DNA of 64,000 nt from Desulfospira sp963664655. GTDB taxonomy: Bacteria; Desulfobacterota; Desulfobacteria; Desulfobacterales; Desulfobacteraceae. The notes below the pieces were generated by a model. It saw nothing but the letters and a program-made list of their open reading frames with translations, was not told where the DNA came from and made no database searches. The stretch covers positions 2,418,001-2,482,000 of the forward strand of contig OY761554.1 of the NCBI GenBank assembly GCA_963664655.2. The letters run 5' to 3'. Below are positions 7,763 through 15,863 of this stretch, piece by piece (position 1 is the first letter of the stretch; each line of letters begins with the position of its first letter). Position numbers and translations under genes: made by a program.

Positions 7763-8509
7763 CTACTCCACTACCGTGAATTTCCAGGCACAGAACCACT
7801 CTTCGGGATGATCGTCCGGGGGGCAGCCGATACATTCGGTGACAATGCGTGAGTCAACGGCTGCTGCAAAGTAAGGGTATTCCACCAGGCCCACGGATTT
7901 ACAGGGATAATCTTCAAGCCCTTTGCGCTTCCGGGCCATCTGAACCCGGCACTCGTTCATGGAAAAGATAATGCAGTTTTCATTGACATCTTCAATGGAC
8001 TGCTTGTTGATCAGGGCATACATCCGAAAGGCCAACGCTTTTTTCAGGGCCGGGATTCCCCCCTGCTCGGGCAGGTCAAGCAGCTGTTTGATCCGCTGGG
8101 CCTCAAAGGGGGAGTACCGGGTCCAGCAGGAGTCATTGCACCGCTTGGCGTCATTCATGCCAAATTGATTTTCAACGGCCTGGAACCAGATCCCGTCATT
8201 GGCCAGCCAGTTCACCCCCAGATTTTTGAGCAGGTCCATGAGTTCGTCAGTGGAAAGGGTATGCAAATGGGCCGGAACCCCGTCTTTGATTTCAAATCCA
8301 AAAATTTTGGCCAGCCGTTTCAACTGGTTCTGGAAACTGGCGCCCCAGACCTGGGCCTCCACTTCCATGGCCTTTTTCATCCCCAACTGATGCTCGACCT
8401 CGGCAAACCATAACCCGTAATGAACCAGTGTCCTCCGGAAAGAATCAATTACCTGTTTTCTCAGCAACTCGGCATCTGCCTGGCCCGTAATCCTGTCGAT
8501 TTCGCTCAT
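7763..8509 (-). CDS. DUF6125-like cysteine-containing protein
   Basis: This soluble 248-residue protein is the first gene of the leftward operon. I recognise it as similar to a family annotated DUF6125 or ATC-hydrolase-like in sulfate reducers. Visible features are paired GLWFAEVEHQLGM and GIWFQAVENQFGM segments, suggesting two internally related helical repeats (about 30-50 and 105-125), CNDSCWTRYSPFEAQRIKQL, and a C-terminal half with NECRVQMARKRKGLEDYPCK, VDSRIVTECIGCPPD and HPEEWFCAWKFTV. Several conserved-looking cysteines suggest metal or cofactor binding. The reaction is unknown. A promoter candidate lies at 8643-8670. Confidence 0.6.
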   Translation of the reverse strand: MSEIDRITGQADAELLRKQVIDSFRRTLVHYGLWFAEVEHQLGMKKAMEVEAQVWGASFQNQLKRLAKIFGFEIKDGVPAHLHTLSTDELMDLLKNLGVNWLANDGIWFQAVENQFGMNDAKRCNDSCWTRYSPFEAQRIKQLLDLPEQGGIPALKKALAFRMYALINKQSIEDVNENCIIFSMNECRVQMARKRKGLEDYPCKSVGLVEYPYFAAAVDSRIVTECIGCPPDDHPEEWFCAWKFTVVE

Positions 8510-8642
8510 TGTTACCCCTTCCTTTTTCTCTGGTTATGATTGGCTTGCGATGCCGCCGGGACCGCCATGAATCAGGGCATCACAATGGTTAACGGCCTTG
8601 TTTTGCGTTTGCCTTTACCCGTCTTTTGACCTGTTTTTATGC

Positions 8643-8670
8643 ATCATACCGCCTTGACGTCAAAATACAA
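8643..8670 (-). promoter_or_regulatory. Candidate sigma-70 promoter for the leftward operon
   Basis: Read leftward, TTGTAT (8670-8665) and TATGAT (8648-8643) are spaced by 16 bases; the palindrome TGACGTCA falls in the spacer. The first gene starts at 8509, leaving a leader of about 125 nt. Confidence 0.4.
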
Positions 8671-8691
8671 TACCAAATATATACCGGCAAA

Positions 8692-8712
8692 CTACCAGTA
8701 GAAACCTGGTAG
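8692..8712. promoter_or_regulatory. 21-bp inverted repeat, possible LuxR-type operator
   Basis: CTACCAG and CTGGTAG form perfect 7-bp arms around a 7-base centre. The site lies 3' of the PAS-LuxR gene and about 65 bases upstream of the predicted transcription start of the leftward operon, a usual position for an activator. Its use by the neighbouring LuxR-type protein is an inference. It has no T-run for a terminator on either strand. Confidence 0.4.
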
Positions 8713-8738
8713 CGTGTGTTTGAATGGCACCTGTGGGG

Positions 8739-9731
8739 CTAATACAACAGCAGTTGGGATCTTAGGTTGACTTTTTTGTTGACCAGGCCGATTTTCTTAC
8801 GGATATTTTCCCGGTGAAACTCTACGGTTCGCAGGGCCACATTAAAAAAATCGGCAATTTCCTTATTGCTTTTTCCCTCTTTAATAAGGTTGGCGATCTG
8901 GATTTCCCTGGGGGTCAGGTTGAGCAAGGGAGAAGACAGCTGCTGGGAAAAGGGCGAGACCAGATTCCCCAGATTGGCCTGCAAGGCCGTCAGGCAGGCG
9001 CGCTGGGAATCGTCTAAAGGGGTGGCATTCAGTTTTTCAAGAAAGGGCAGCACAATTTTTTTCATATTGGCCAGAACCTTTCCCTCAAGTTCGTGCTTGT
9101 CGTCCTCCCGGGCTTTGAGAATCACCCTTAAGGCAATATTGGCCTCTTCAAGGGTTTTGGATTTTAAATCAAGCTCGGCCCTTCCCTTGATCAGGACCGC
9201 CTCAGCTTTTTTCCGTTCGGCAATCTCAGCGTACAGCCGTTCATTTAAGACGGTCAGCTCCCGGGTTCTCTCCTTGACCCGGGCTTCAAGCAGGGCATGG
9301 GCCTGGGCCAGTTCATTTTCGGCCTTTTTGCGGTCTGTAATGTCCTTGGTCACATGAACCATGCCGACCATGTGATTGTCGTCGTCAAATACGGGCGAGG
9401 CCGAAATCACAAAGGTCTGGCCCAGACGGCGGTTTTCCACCTCAATGGTATGGGTCCGCATATCCTTGATCACCCGCTCAACCGGACAGACCCTGCAGTT
9501 TTTATTCCGGCCCCACAGGGCCTCATGGCATTTTAAGTTGGCAATCTGGCTTAACTCGACCCGGAACCCGTTCAGAAAGGACTGGTTGGCCAGGATGATC
9601 CGTTTGTCCAGATCAAGGATGGTGACATAATCGTTTATGGCATCAAAAATCCGCCAACATTGGCCCAACGCTGCGCTGGCATCTTCCTTGGTCCAGTTTT
9701 TAGCGGCTTTTATACCCGGGCTTTTTTTCAT
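8739..9731 (-). CDS. PAS domain LuxR-type transcription regulator
   Basis: This 330-residue cytoplasmic regulator has a PAS domain (about 25-135), a long coiled coil (about 138-205, rich in KAENELAQA and ERKKAE heptads), and a C-terminal LuxR/FixJ helix-turn-helix with LTPREIQIANLIKEGKSNKE and VEFHRENIRKKIG. The PAS domain carries cysteines 68, 79 and 82 in a C-x10-C-x2-C-P arrangement that could bind metal or respond to redox; the haem-type kinase at 62728 has the same spacing. I place the start at 9731 because AGGAG lies just before that ATG; a longer frame begins at 9761 without one. The dispersed element at 9791-9911 lies immediately upstream in the same direction. It may control the adjacent DUF6125/DUF2889/PHP/CoaE operon. 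Confidence 0.85.
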   Translation of the reverse strand: MKKSPGIKAAKNWTKEDASAALGQCWRIFDAINDYVTILDLDKRIILANQSFLNGFRVELSQIANLKCHEALWGRNKNCRVCPVERVIKDMRTHTIEVENRRLGQTFVISASPVFDDDNHMVGMVHVTKDITDRKKAENELAQAHALLEARVKERTRELTVLNERLYAEIAERKKAEAVLIKGRAELDLKSKTLEEANIALRVILKAREDDKHELEGKVLANMKKIVLPFLEKLNATPLDDSQRACLTALQANLGNLVSPFSQQLSSPLLNLTPREIQIANLIKEGKSNKEIADFFNVALRTVEFHRENIRKKIGLVNKKVNLRSQLLLY

Positions 9732-9790
9732 TTTACCACTCCTGTTCTGTGACAACGGCAAGGGTTGCTGCCTTTATTGCCTGCCATCAA

Positions 9791-9911
9791 TTTGTTTTTA
9801 TGAGAAAGTCTCACCAAAGCCCCTGAGAAGACTTTCAATATTCGTTGCGGGCGGTGCTTGGTTGGATAACCAGGCCGGCCCGGTTTCTGCCCTTTAGGGT
9901 ATGGCCGTTAT
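9791..9911 (-). repeat. Dispersed element of about 120 nt, copy 2
   Basis: This is the counterpart of 1758-1880. In the minus direction it carries the same ordered blocks (ATACCCTAAAGGGCAGAAAC, TTATCCAACCAAG, CCGCCCG, ATTGAAAGTCTTCTCAGG). It ends about 60 bases before the PAS-LuxR start. Differences are concentrated in the spacers, and the pairing halves of the central stem are retained. Confidence 0.75.
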
Positions 9912-10425
9912 CATCAAAAGGTCATGGCCTGATTCTTACCTGATATATGACCGCCGGTGAAGCCGTCAAGGGTTTTTCCAAGGGACGGCCCGAACCGGCC
10001 CCGCAGACGGTTCGAGTGATCCGGTCCCGTTTTCCGGGGAAAAACACCTGCTTTGGGTTTTATCTCTTTTCCTTTTGGTGTTTATGGGTGTTAAGCCGGG
10101 AAGAAAGGCCTGAAAAATTTACAAATAGTATTGACCGGAAATAGCTGCTGGATTATGGTGGTTCTGTTGGCTGTTAACAGGCCGGCGAAATCCAAAACCG
10201 AATGACTAACCGCAAAAACCATCAGACTCCGGGACTTGATCGATTGCCGCAACATATTGTTTCGCGTCAGTTTTGAGCGCAGGGGGGGGATTCTTCTGGT
10301 TGGGGCCTGTTTTCAGCTGCTGATGGTGTCCGGCACCCTGATCTGCCTTGTGGCGCCCGGGCCGGGCGGGTTGAGTGAATTTGACCAGGCCCTGTGGCGG
10401 AGCATTGTTACCGAAGGTCCTTTAT
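9912..10425. other. Intergenic region before the Cache-GAF sensor
   Basis: About 500 bases lie between divergent regulators. A short open frame at 10236-10490 lacks a ribosome binding site and resembles no protein I know, so I leave it unannotated. No repeat or clear promoter was recognised. Confidence 0.4.
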
Positions 10426-12594
10426 ATGAGCAAAACATTGGCGAAAAAGCTGTCGGGAAAAGAAACGATCCGTTTCAGGCTGTCCGTTAAGCTGCTGCTT
10501 TCTTTTCTGGTTATTTCCCTTTTGCCCTTAGGGGTGGTCCTGTTTCTTAATGTTCAGTCCACCAAAACCGCCCTTGAAACCGAGGCATATAAATCCCTTT
10601 TTGCGTCGGCATCACACAGCCGCCTGCTGCTCAGCGGTTTTATCCAGTCCAATTTGGGAATCATTTCTGCGGAATCTCATCTTCCCGATATTGCCCGGTT
10701 TTTATCCTTGAGCCCTGAGAAGAAAAAAGATCCGGCCGAGCAGGAACGGCTGTTACAGATGTTTTTGTCCCTTATGGGAAAAAACCGCCAGTTTTTATCC
10801 TCTTATGCGCTCCTGGACATTAACGGTAAAATCGTATTTGATTCTGATTCAGGCCGTATCGGATCGGATTTATCTGACCGGTCCTATTTTAAACAGGCCC
10901 TGGAAACCGGAATGCCCTATGGGTCCGATGTGGAGTTTGATCAGCAGACCGGCCAGGCATTCATTTATTTCAGCAGCCCGGTCCAGGGTAAAGATGGGCG
11001 GTTTACCGGTGTGCTGCGCACCCGCTACGGGGCCGCCGTTATTCAGCAGCTGATGGGCGACAATACGGGCCTGCTGGGGCCAAAGTCATTTGCCATGGTG
11101 GTGAACTCCCATAATCTGATTCTGGCAAGCGGTTTGTTCTCCTATGGCAAGGCCACTGAAATTATATTTACCCCCATCATGGAAATCCCTGATGAACAAC
11201 TCAAACAAATGCAGGAAGACCGCCTGATTCCATCCCGGCCAAAAAGAGGGCTCGGCCCTGAATTCACGGATTTTCAGCAGGGCATTCTCAATGCAGACGA
11301 TCGCAACCGGTATTTTACCGGCACCGTTCCCCATGCCGGGGATGAGGGGTTTGCCGCTGCCGTCATCTCTCTGGACGATGTGGGGTGGCGGATTGCTTTT
11401 TTCCAGCCAAAGAAGGCCTTTTTGGCATCCGCCAACCAGCAGCGGACATACACGCTGTTGCTGGGCGTTATCATTATTGCTTTTATCAGTGCGGCTGCCC
11501 AGTGGTGGGCCAAGTATCTTTCCCGCCCCATTCTGGAACTTACCGGCATTGTCGGTCAAATTTCCCGGTTGGGGTTTTCAGCGGTTCAGGTGTCTTCGGG
11601 TCAAGATGAATCCGGCCCTAACGTGACGCCCCTTTTAAAAAGCCAGGAAAATCGGGGGTTAAATCTGAAACGGTTTTTTTCATACCGGTTCTGGCATTCT
11701 TTTTTTCAGACCACTGGCGATGGGGACGAGGCAGCCGATTCCAAGGATTCTGGTCCTGGTCAGAAGCCGTTGCTTGAGATTAAAAAAACAACCAGAGAGG
11801 ATGAGATCGGTGTCCTTTATAACGGGTTTGTGGACATGATCCGGCACATAACGACCAAGGAAAAGGAAAGTCAAAGCCTGCATACAGAGCTCAAAGCCAA
11901 TGTATCTCATTTTCATGATTTATTTTTGGCCCTTCAGACGGCCGTGGACACGAAAACCTTTTCCTACAGAATAGACCCTTCAAGCGATGAGGATGATCTG
12001 TGTGATTCTCTGAACAAAGTGCTTGAAGCCCTTGAACAGGCTGATGCGGCATCAAAAAGGCAGAACTGGCTGAAAAACGGCCAGGCCGAGTTGAGTACCG
12101 TGATCGGCGGGGACCAGGACATCAGGTCCCTTTGTGCCAAAGCCCTTCAATTCATCGCCTCTTATACCGGTGCGCTCATTGGCACCATTTTTGTTTTTGA
12201 CGAAACCAAGGACGAGTTTTATCTTGCCGCAGGGTATGCGCTAAAGGGGGGACGCCGGTTTTCCGGAAAATTCAAAGAAGGCGAAGGCCTTTCGGGCCAG
12301 GCGGCCCTGCAGCGAAAAATCATTCTGGTGGATGACGTTCCGGACGACTATATTCATCTTGACTCTTCTTTGATTTGCGGAGCCCCTAAGGCCATTGCCG
12401 CCATTCCCCTTGTATTTGAAGACCAGGTCAAAGGGATCATTGAATTGGGGGGCTTGAATCGTTTCTCACCGGCCCAGATCGAATTTTTCGAATCCGTTGC
12501 CGCCACACTGGCCGCCTCCCTTAATGCGGCCATGTTTCACCATAAGCTCAAGCGCCTGCTCGGCCGGGCCGGCCGGGATGGCGCTTTTTCTTGA
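10426..12594 (+). CDS. Cache-HAMP-GAF sensor protein without output domain
   Basis: This is a membrane sensor of 722 residues from the ATG at 10426 (MSKTLAKKLSG). It has a first membrane helix (about 20-40, LLLSFLVISLLPLGVVLFL), a large periplasmic double-Cache-type region (about 45-335; ALLDINGKIVFDSDSGRIG, DLSDRSYFKQAL), a second membrane helix (TLLLGVIIIAFISAAA), a HAMP-like region interrupted by a polar insert, a second HAMP-like helix with TREDEIGVLYNGFVDMI, and a C-terminal GAF domain (about 570-705; GEGLSGQAALQRKIILVDDVP, AIAAIPLVFEDQVKGIIELG). Proteins with this order usually continue into a histidine kinase or cyclase. This one stops 15 residues after GAF, so it may be truncated or signal through a partner. 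No continuation was found in the following bases. Confidence 0.8.
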   Translation: MSKTLAKKLSGKETIRFRLSVKLLLSFLVISLLPLGVVLFLNVQSTKTALETEAYKSLFASASHSRLLLSGFIQSNLGIISAESHLPDIARFLSLSPEKKKDPAEQERLLQMFLSLMGKNRQFLSSYALLDINGKIVFDSDSGRIGSDLSDRSYFKQALETGMPYGSDVEFDQQTGQAFIYFSSPVQGKDGRFTGVLRTRYGAAVIQQLMGDNTGLLGPKSFAMVVNSHNLILASGLFSYGKATEIIFTPIMEIPDEQLKQMQEDRLIPSRPKRGLGPEFTDFQQGILNADDRNRYFTGTVPHAGDEGFAAAVISLDDVGWRIAFFQPKKAFLASANQQRTYTLLLGVIIIAFISAAAQWWAKYLSRPILELTGIVGQISRLGFSAVQVSSGQDESGPNVTPLLKSQENRGLNLKRFFSYRFWHSFFQTTGDGDEAADSKDSGPGQKPLLEIKKTTREDEIGVLYNGFVDMIRHITTKEKESQSLHTELKANVSHFHDLFLALQTAVDTKTFSYRIDPSSDEDDLCDSLNKVLEALEQADAASKRQNWLKNGQAELSTVIGGDQDIRSLCAKALQFIASYTGALIGTIFVFDETKDEFYLAAGYALKGGRRFSGKFKEGEGLSGQAALQRKIILVDDVPDDYIHLDSSLICGAPKAIAAIPLVFEDQVKGIIELGGLNRFSPAQIEFFESVAATLAASLNAAMFHHKLKRLLGRAGRDGAFS

Positions 12595-12675
12595 ATTTGG
12601 CCTGCGCCAATCCATCACAGGGCAACTGGCCTGCCCACAGTTTGATGTCTGTAAGGATTATAATGTATAAAATTG

Positions 12676-12757
12676 AGACTTGGGATATGGGATATGGGAC
12701 TTGGGGAGGCCGTGGATGCTTCAATCCTCAAGTCCCAAGTCCCATATCCCAAGTCCC
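12676..12757. repeat. Inverted GGGATAT/GGGACTT heptamer array
   Basis: Five heptamer words (GGGATAT, GGGACTT) at 12676-12709 are followed, after a 15-base loop, by their inverted forms (AAGTCCC, ATATCCC) at 12725-12757. The two arms can form a nearly complete stem of about 30 bp. It lies between the sensor gene and tmk. Confidence 0.8.
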
Positions 12758-12882
12758 TTTTATTGGAGTTCAACCCAATTTCTCAAGGCGATGATGCATT
12801 GTATTAAGTGTCATATACTGATATAAAACGTTGCGCAAGTGATGGGGAAAAGCAAGAACGCATATACGGGCAGGAGAAGCGA

Positions 12883-13512
12883 TTGGCTGGAACAGGAAAA
12901 TTTATTGTAATAGAGGGGATTGACGGGTCCGGGAAATCCACCCAGGTGGACCGTCTTTACCAGCGTCTTAAAAAAGAAAATCCGGACGTGGTGTCCACTT
13001 TTGAACCCAGTGAGGGGGTGGTGGGCAGGTTAATCCGGGATATGCTCAACGGCAGCATTGCGGTTGACCAGCGGACCCTGGCCGCCCTGTTTGCGGCAGA
13101 CCGGACCGACCATCTGCTGGCCCCGGAAAATGGGGTTATGGCCATGCTGGACCAGGGCCGGGTGGTGCTTTGCGACCGGTACTATTTTTCTTCTTATGCC
13201 TATCATGCCCGGTATATGGATATGGACCAGGTCATTCAAATGAATGCCCATAATGCGCAAATTTTAAAGCCGGACCTGAATATATTTATTGACGTGTCCC
13301 CTGAGGTCTGTCTGGAGAGAATCAGCTCCAGCCGTTCTTCCTTTGACATATACGAAAAAATTGAGGTATTGAAAGCGGTTAGGGAAAATTATCTGTTGGC
13401 TTTTGAACGGCTTAAAGATAATGAACATATCATTGTAATCAACGGGAATGATTCTTTGGATGCGGTGGAAAGAAGCATTTACCAAAAGGTGAGGGGGCTG
13501 CTGCAAGGCTAG
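12883..13512 (+). CDS. tmk: Thymidylate kinase
   Basis: This 209-residue cytoplasmic enzyme phosphorylates dTMP to dTDP. The P-loop GIDGSGKST lies near the start, then FEPSEG, DRTDHLLAP, the DRYYFSSYAYH motif and IDVSPEVCLERISS with arginines in the lid. I place the start at TTG 12883, because AGGAG lies six bases before it and the product begins at the family's normal position (LAGTGKFIVIEGIDG). The in-frame ATG at 12808 would add 25 residues with no homologous look. It is followed directly by the DUF3842 gene, suggesting co-transcription. Confidence 0.92.
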   Translation: MAGTGKFIVIEGIDGSGKSTQVDRLYQRLKKENPDVVSTFEPSEGVVGRLIRDMLNGSIAVDQRTLAALFAADRTDHLLAPENGVMAMLDQGRVVLCDRYYFSSYAYHARYMDMDQVIQMNAHNAQILKPDLNIFIDVSPEVCLERISSSRSSFDIYEKIEVLKAVRENYLLAFERLKDNEHIIVINGNDSLDAVERSIYQKVRGLLQG

Positions 13513-13524
13513 TTGGAAAACATC

Positions 13525-13944
13525 ATGGAAAAGGGAATTAAAATTTGCGTCATTGACGGCCAGGGCGGGGGAATCGGTGCGGTGGTCATTAAAAAGCTCA
13601 AAGAGACCTTTGGGGAGAAAATTGAAGTGATTGCCCTGGGAACCAATGCCATTGCCACGGCCCAGATGCTCAAAGCCAGGGCCAACCGGGGCGCTTCAGG
13701 ATCCAATGCCATTGTTCAGACGGTTAAGAAGGTCCAGGTGATTATCGGATCTGTCGGCATCATCATGCCCCACGCCATGATGGGTGAGGTCACCCGTGAT
13801 ATGGCAGAGGCGGTCTGCCTGTCTGACGCCAAAAAATTGTTGATCCCGTTAAGCCAGGAAAACATCAGTATTGTGGGATTGACGGGCTTGCCTCTTCCTC
13901 AGCTGGTGGATGAGCTGATAGAAACACATCTAAAGGATATTTAA
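13525..13944 (+). CDS. DUF3842 family protein
   Basis: This 139-residue protein begins with KICVIDGQGGGIGAVVIKKL, a beta strand and glycine-rich loop like a small Rossmann-type nucleotide-binding fold. It continues with ALGTNAIATAQMLKARAN, ASGSNAIV and VGIIMPHAMMGEVT, the signature of DUF3842 as found in Clostridia and sulfate reducers. The function is unknown. A TTG four codons upstream (13513) directly after the tmk stop is an alternative start; the ATG at 13525 fits the family start better. Confidence 0.75.
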   Translation: MEKGIKICVIDGQGGGIGAVVIKKLKETFGEKIEVIALGTNAIATAQMLKARANRGASGSNAIVQTVKKVQVIIGSVGIIMPHAMMGEVTRDMAEAVCLSDAKKLLIPLSQENISIVGLTGLPLPQLVDELIETHLKDI

Positions 13945-14077
13945 AAAAATTGAAACCTAGAGCTATTTCTTAAGACGTGATTATAATAAATCTATAGTAA
14001 ACTAGGCTAATAAAAGCGGCGGGCCTGGAAGTCAGGAATCAGGGCCTGCCTTGCAGAAGACATAAAAGGAGTCACCC

Positions 14078-14269
14078 ATGTGTGAAGCAAATGCGTATTT
14101 AATGGAAAACGGCAAGGAGACCCTTGTCATGGAAGCCGTAGACAATGTGGAACCCGATGAGGACGGCATCCGCCTGGTCTCTATTTTTGGAGAACAAAAA
14201 TTTATCCGGGGACATATCCATTCCCTGTCACTGGTTAACCACAAAATTTTCATCAAAACAGATAATTAG
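14078..14269 (+). CDS. cooT: CooT-family nickel-binding protein
   Basis: This 63-residue protein starts MCEANAYL and continues with VEPDEDGIRLVSIFGEQKFI and a terminal LVNHKIFI, which is the CooT family. Characterised CooT proteins bind nickel through the N-terminal MCxA segment around Cys2 and assist carbon monoxide dehydrogenase maturation. No CODH gene is in the window, so here it may serve another nickel enzyme elsewhere. AAGGAG precedes the ATG. Confidence 0.85.
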   Translation: MCEANAYLMENGKETLVMEAVDNVEPDEDGIRLVSIFGEQKFIRGHIHSLSLVNHKIFIKTDN

Positions 14270-14270
14270 G

Positions 14271-14354
14271 CAAGAAACAGGAAACAAGAAACAAGAGGGG
14301 CAAGATTTCCGTTGTCCACCTATAGTTTCTTGTTTCTAGTCTCTATTTTCTTGT
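14271..14354. repeat. Inverted AAACAAG heptamer array
   Basis: AAACAGG and AAACAAG words at 14271-14298 are mirrored by TTTCTTG words at 14325-14354, giving a hairpin between the convergent cooT and nfnB genes. The right arm touches the nfnB stop codon (TAA followed by CAAGAAA on the minus strand). It may serve as a shared transcription barrier. Confidence 0.7.
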
Positions 14355-15757
14355 TACCATCCCAGGGTCAGATAGTCATGCATGGAGTCGGCCGCAGCCC
14401 GGCCGGCACCCATGGCCAGGATAACCGTGGCGGCCCCGGTGACAATGTCGCCGCCGGCCCATACCCCTTTTTTGGAGGTCTTGCCGGTAGCCGGGTCAGC
14501 AACAATATTTCCCCATTTGTTTAAGGCAAGGTCCGGGGTGGTGTTGGTCAGCAGCGGGTTGGCATTGGAGCCCACGGAAACCACCACCAGATCTGTGTCA
14601 ATCCTGAATTCAGATCCTTCAATGGGAACCGGACGCCGTCTGCCGGAGGCATCGGGTTCGCCCAGTTCCATTTTCAGGCATTCCATTCCAACCACCCGGC
14701 CTTCATCATTGCCAAAGAACTGGGTGGGGTTGGTCAAGAGGACAAACTCTATTTTTTCTTCTTCTGCATGGTGGAGTTCTTCGTTCCTGGCGGGCATTTC
14801 CTCCCTGGAGCGGCGGTAGACCACTTTGACGGATTCAGCCCCCAGCCGCATGGCGGTTCTGGCCGAGTCCATGGCCACGTTGCCGGCCCCAAGGACCACC
14901 ACGTTTTTGCCCCGGGCAATGGGGGTGTCGTATTCCGGGAACAGATACCCTTTCATAAGATTGGTCCGGGTCAGGTATTCGTTGGCCGAGTAAATGCCGA
15001 TCAGGTTTTCCCCGGGCAGGTTCATGAATCTGGGAAGGCCTGCGCCCACACCGATATAGGCAGCGCTGTATCCCTCTTCAAAGAGCTCGTCAATGGTAAC
15101 CGAGGCCCCGACCACGGAGTTACATTGAATATCGGCGCCCATTTTTCTAAGGGTTTCAACTTCTGCGGCAACAATTTCTTTGGGCAGCCTGAATTCGGGG
15201 ATGCCGTAAACCAGAACCCCGCCGGGTTTGTGAAAAGCCTCAAAAATGGTGACATCGTGGCCTTTGAGCAACAGGTCCCCGGCCACGGTAAGGCCGGACG
15301 GCCCGGACCCGATGACCGCTACTTTTTTGCCGGTTTTCCGGGCGACTTCAGGAACCTCGCCGGCCCCGTTCTTCCGTGCATAATCGGCGGCAAATCTTTC
15401 AAGATACCCAATGGCAACGGGTTTGTCTTTTTTGCCGACAATACATTTGCCCTCGCATTGTTCTTCCTGGGGACAGACCCGGCCGCAGACCGCGGGCAGG
15501 GCATTCTTTTCCCACAGCTTTCTGGCGGCCCCTGCAAAATCCCTTTCTGCAATACATTGAATGAATTCAGGGATTTTTACGGACACCGGACAACCCTGCA
15601 TGCAGGCGGGGTTTTTGCACTGAAGGCATCTGGATGCCTCCTGTACAGCCATTTCTTCGGTCAGTCCCAAAGGAACTTCGATAAAATTGCGTCTTCTGAC
15701 ATCCGGGTCCTGCTCCGGCATGACGGCCCGGTCGATTTTTTCTTTTTTGCTTGCCAT
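14354..15757 (-). CDS. nfnB: NADPH-linked subunit of electron-bifurcating transhydrogenase (NfnB/GltD-like)
   Basis: This 467-residue flavoprotein is of the glutamate synthase small-subunit type. The N-terminal cysteine clusters (CLQCKNPACMQGCP, CGRVCPQEEQCEGKC) bind two [4Fe-4S] centres, followed by the FAD fold VAVIGSGPSGLTVAGDLLL and the NADPH fold VVVLGAGNVAMDSARTAMRLG, ending with GGDIVTGAATVILAMGAGR. The gene pairs with nfnA directly upstream. Together the pair should couple NADH plus reduced ferredoxin to NADP reduction in the cytoplasm; this assignment rests on the pairing, since NfnB alone resembles GltD. GGAGG precedes the ATG. A heptamer array separates the two genes. Confidence 0.9.
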   Translation of the reverse strand: MASKKEKIDRAVMPEQDPDVRRRNFIEVPLGLTEEMAVQEASRCLQCKNPACMQGCPVSVKIPEFIQCIAERDFAGAARKLWEKNALPAVCGRVCPQEEQCEGKCIVGKKDKPVAIGYLERFAADYARKNGAGEVPEVARKTGKKVAVIGSGPSGLTVAGDLLLKGHDVTIFEAFHKPGGVLVYGIPEFRLPKEIVAAEVETLRKMGADIQCNSVVGASVTIDELFEEGYSAAYIGVGAGLPRFMNLPGENLIGIYSANEYLTRTNLMKGYLFPEYDTPIARGKNVVVLGAGNVAMDSARTAMRLGAESVKVVYRRSREEMPARNEELHHAEEEKIEFVLLTNPTQFFGNDEGRVVGMECLKMELGEPDASGRRRPVPIEGSEFRIDTDLVVVSVGSNANPLLTNTTPDLALNKWGNIVADPATGKTSKKGVWAGGDIVTGAATVILAMGAGRAAADSMHDYLTLGW

Positions 15758-15801
15758 TTATACCTCCATATGGTCACCCCGCTGGGGGGGGATATCATTT
15801 T

Positions 15802-15841
15802 TTTAGCTGTTAGCTATTAGCTTTTAGCCGTTAGCCGCTGG
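15802..15841. repeat. TTAGC heptamer array inside the nfn operon
   Basis: Five or six TTAGCNN words lie in the gap of about 105 bases between nfnA and nfnB. There is no inverted arm here. They would be transcribed within the nfnAB mRNA. Confidence 0.7.
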
Positions 15842-15863
15842 CTTTCAACCTTTGTTGCGGCTT

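Noticed and set aside
14768..15820. 350-codon plus-strand frame opposite nfnB
   Set aside because: Antisense shadow; nfnB motifs on the other strand are complete.
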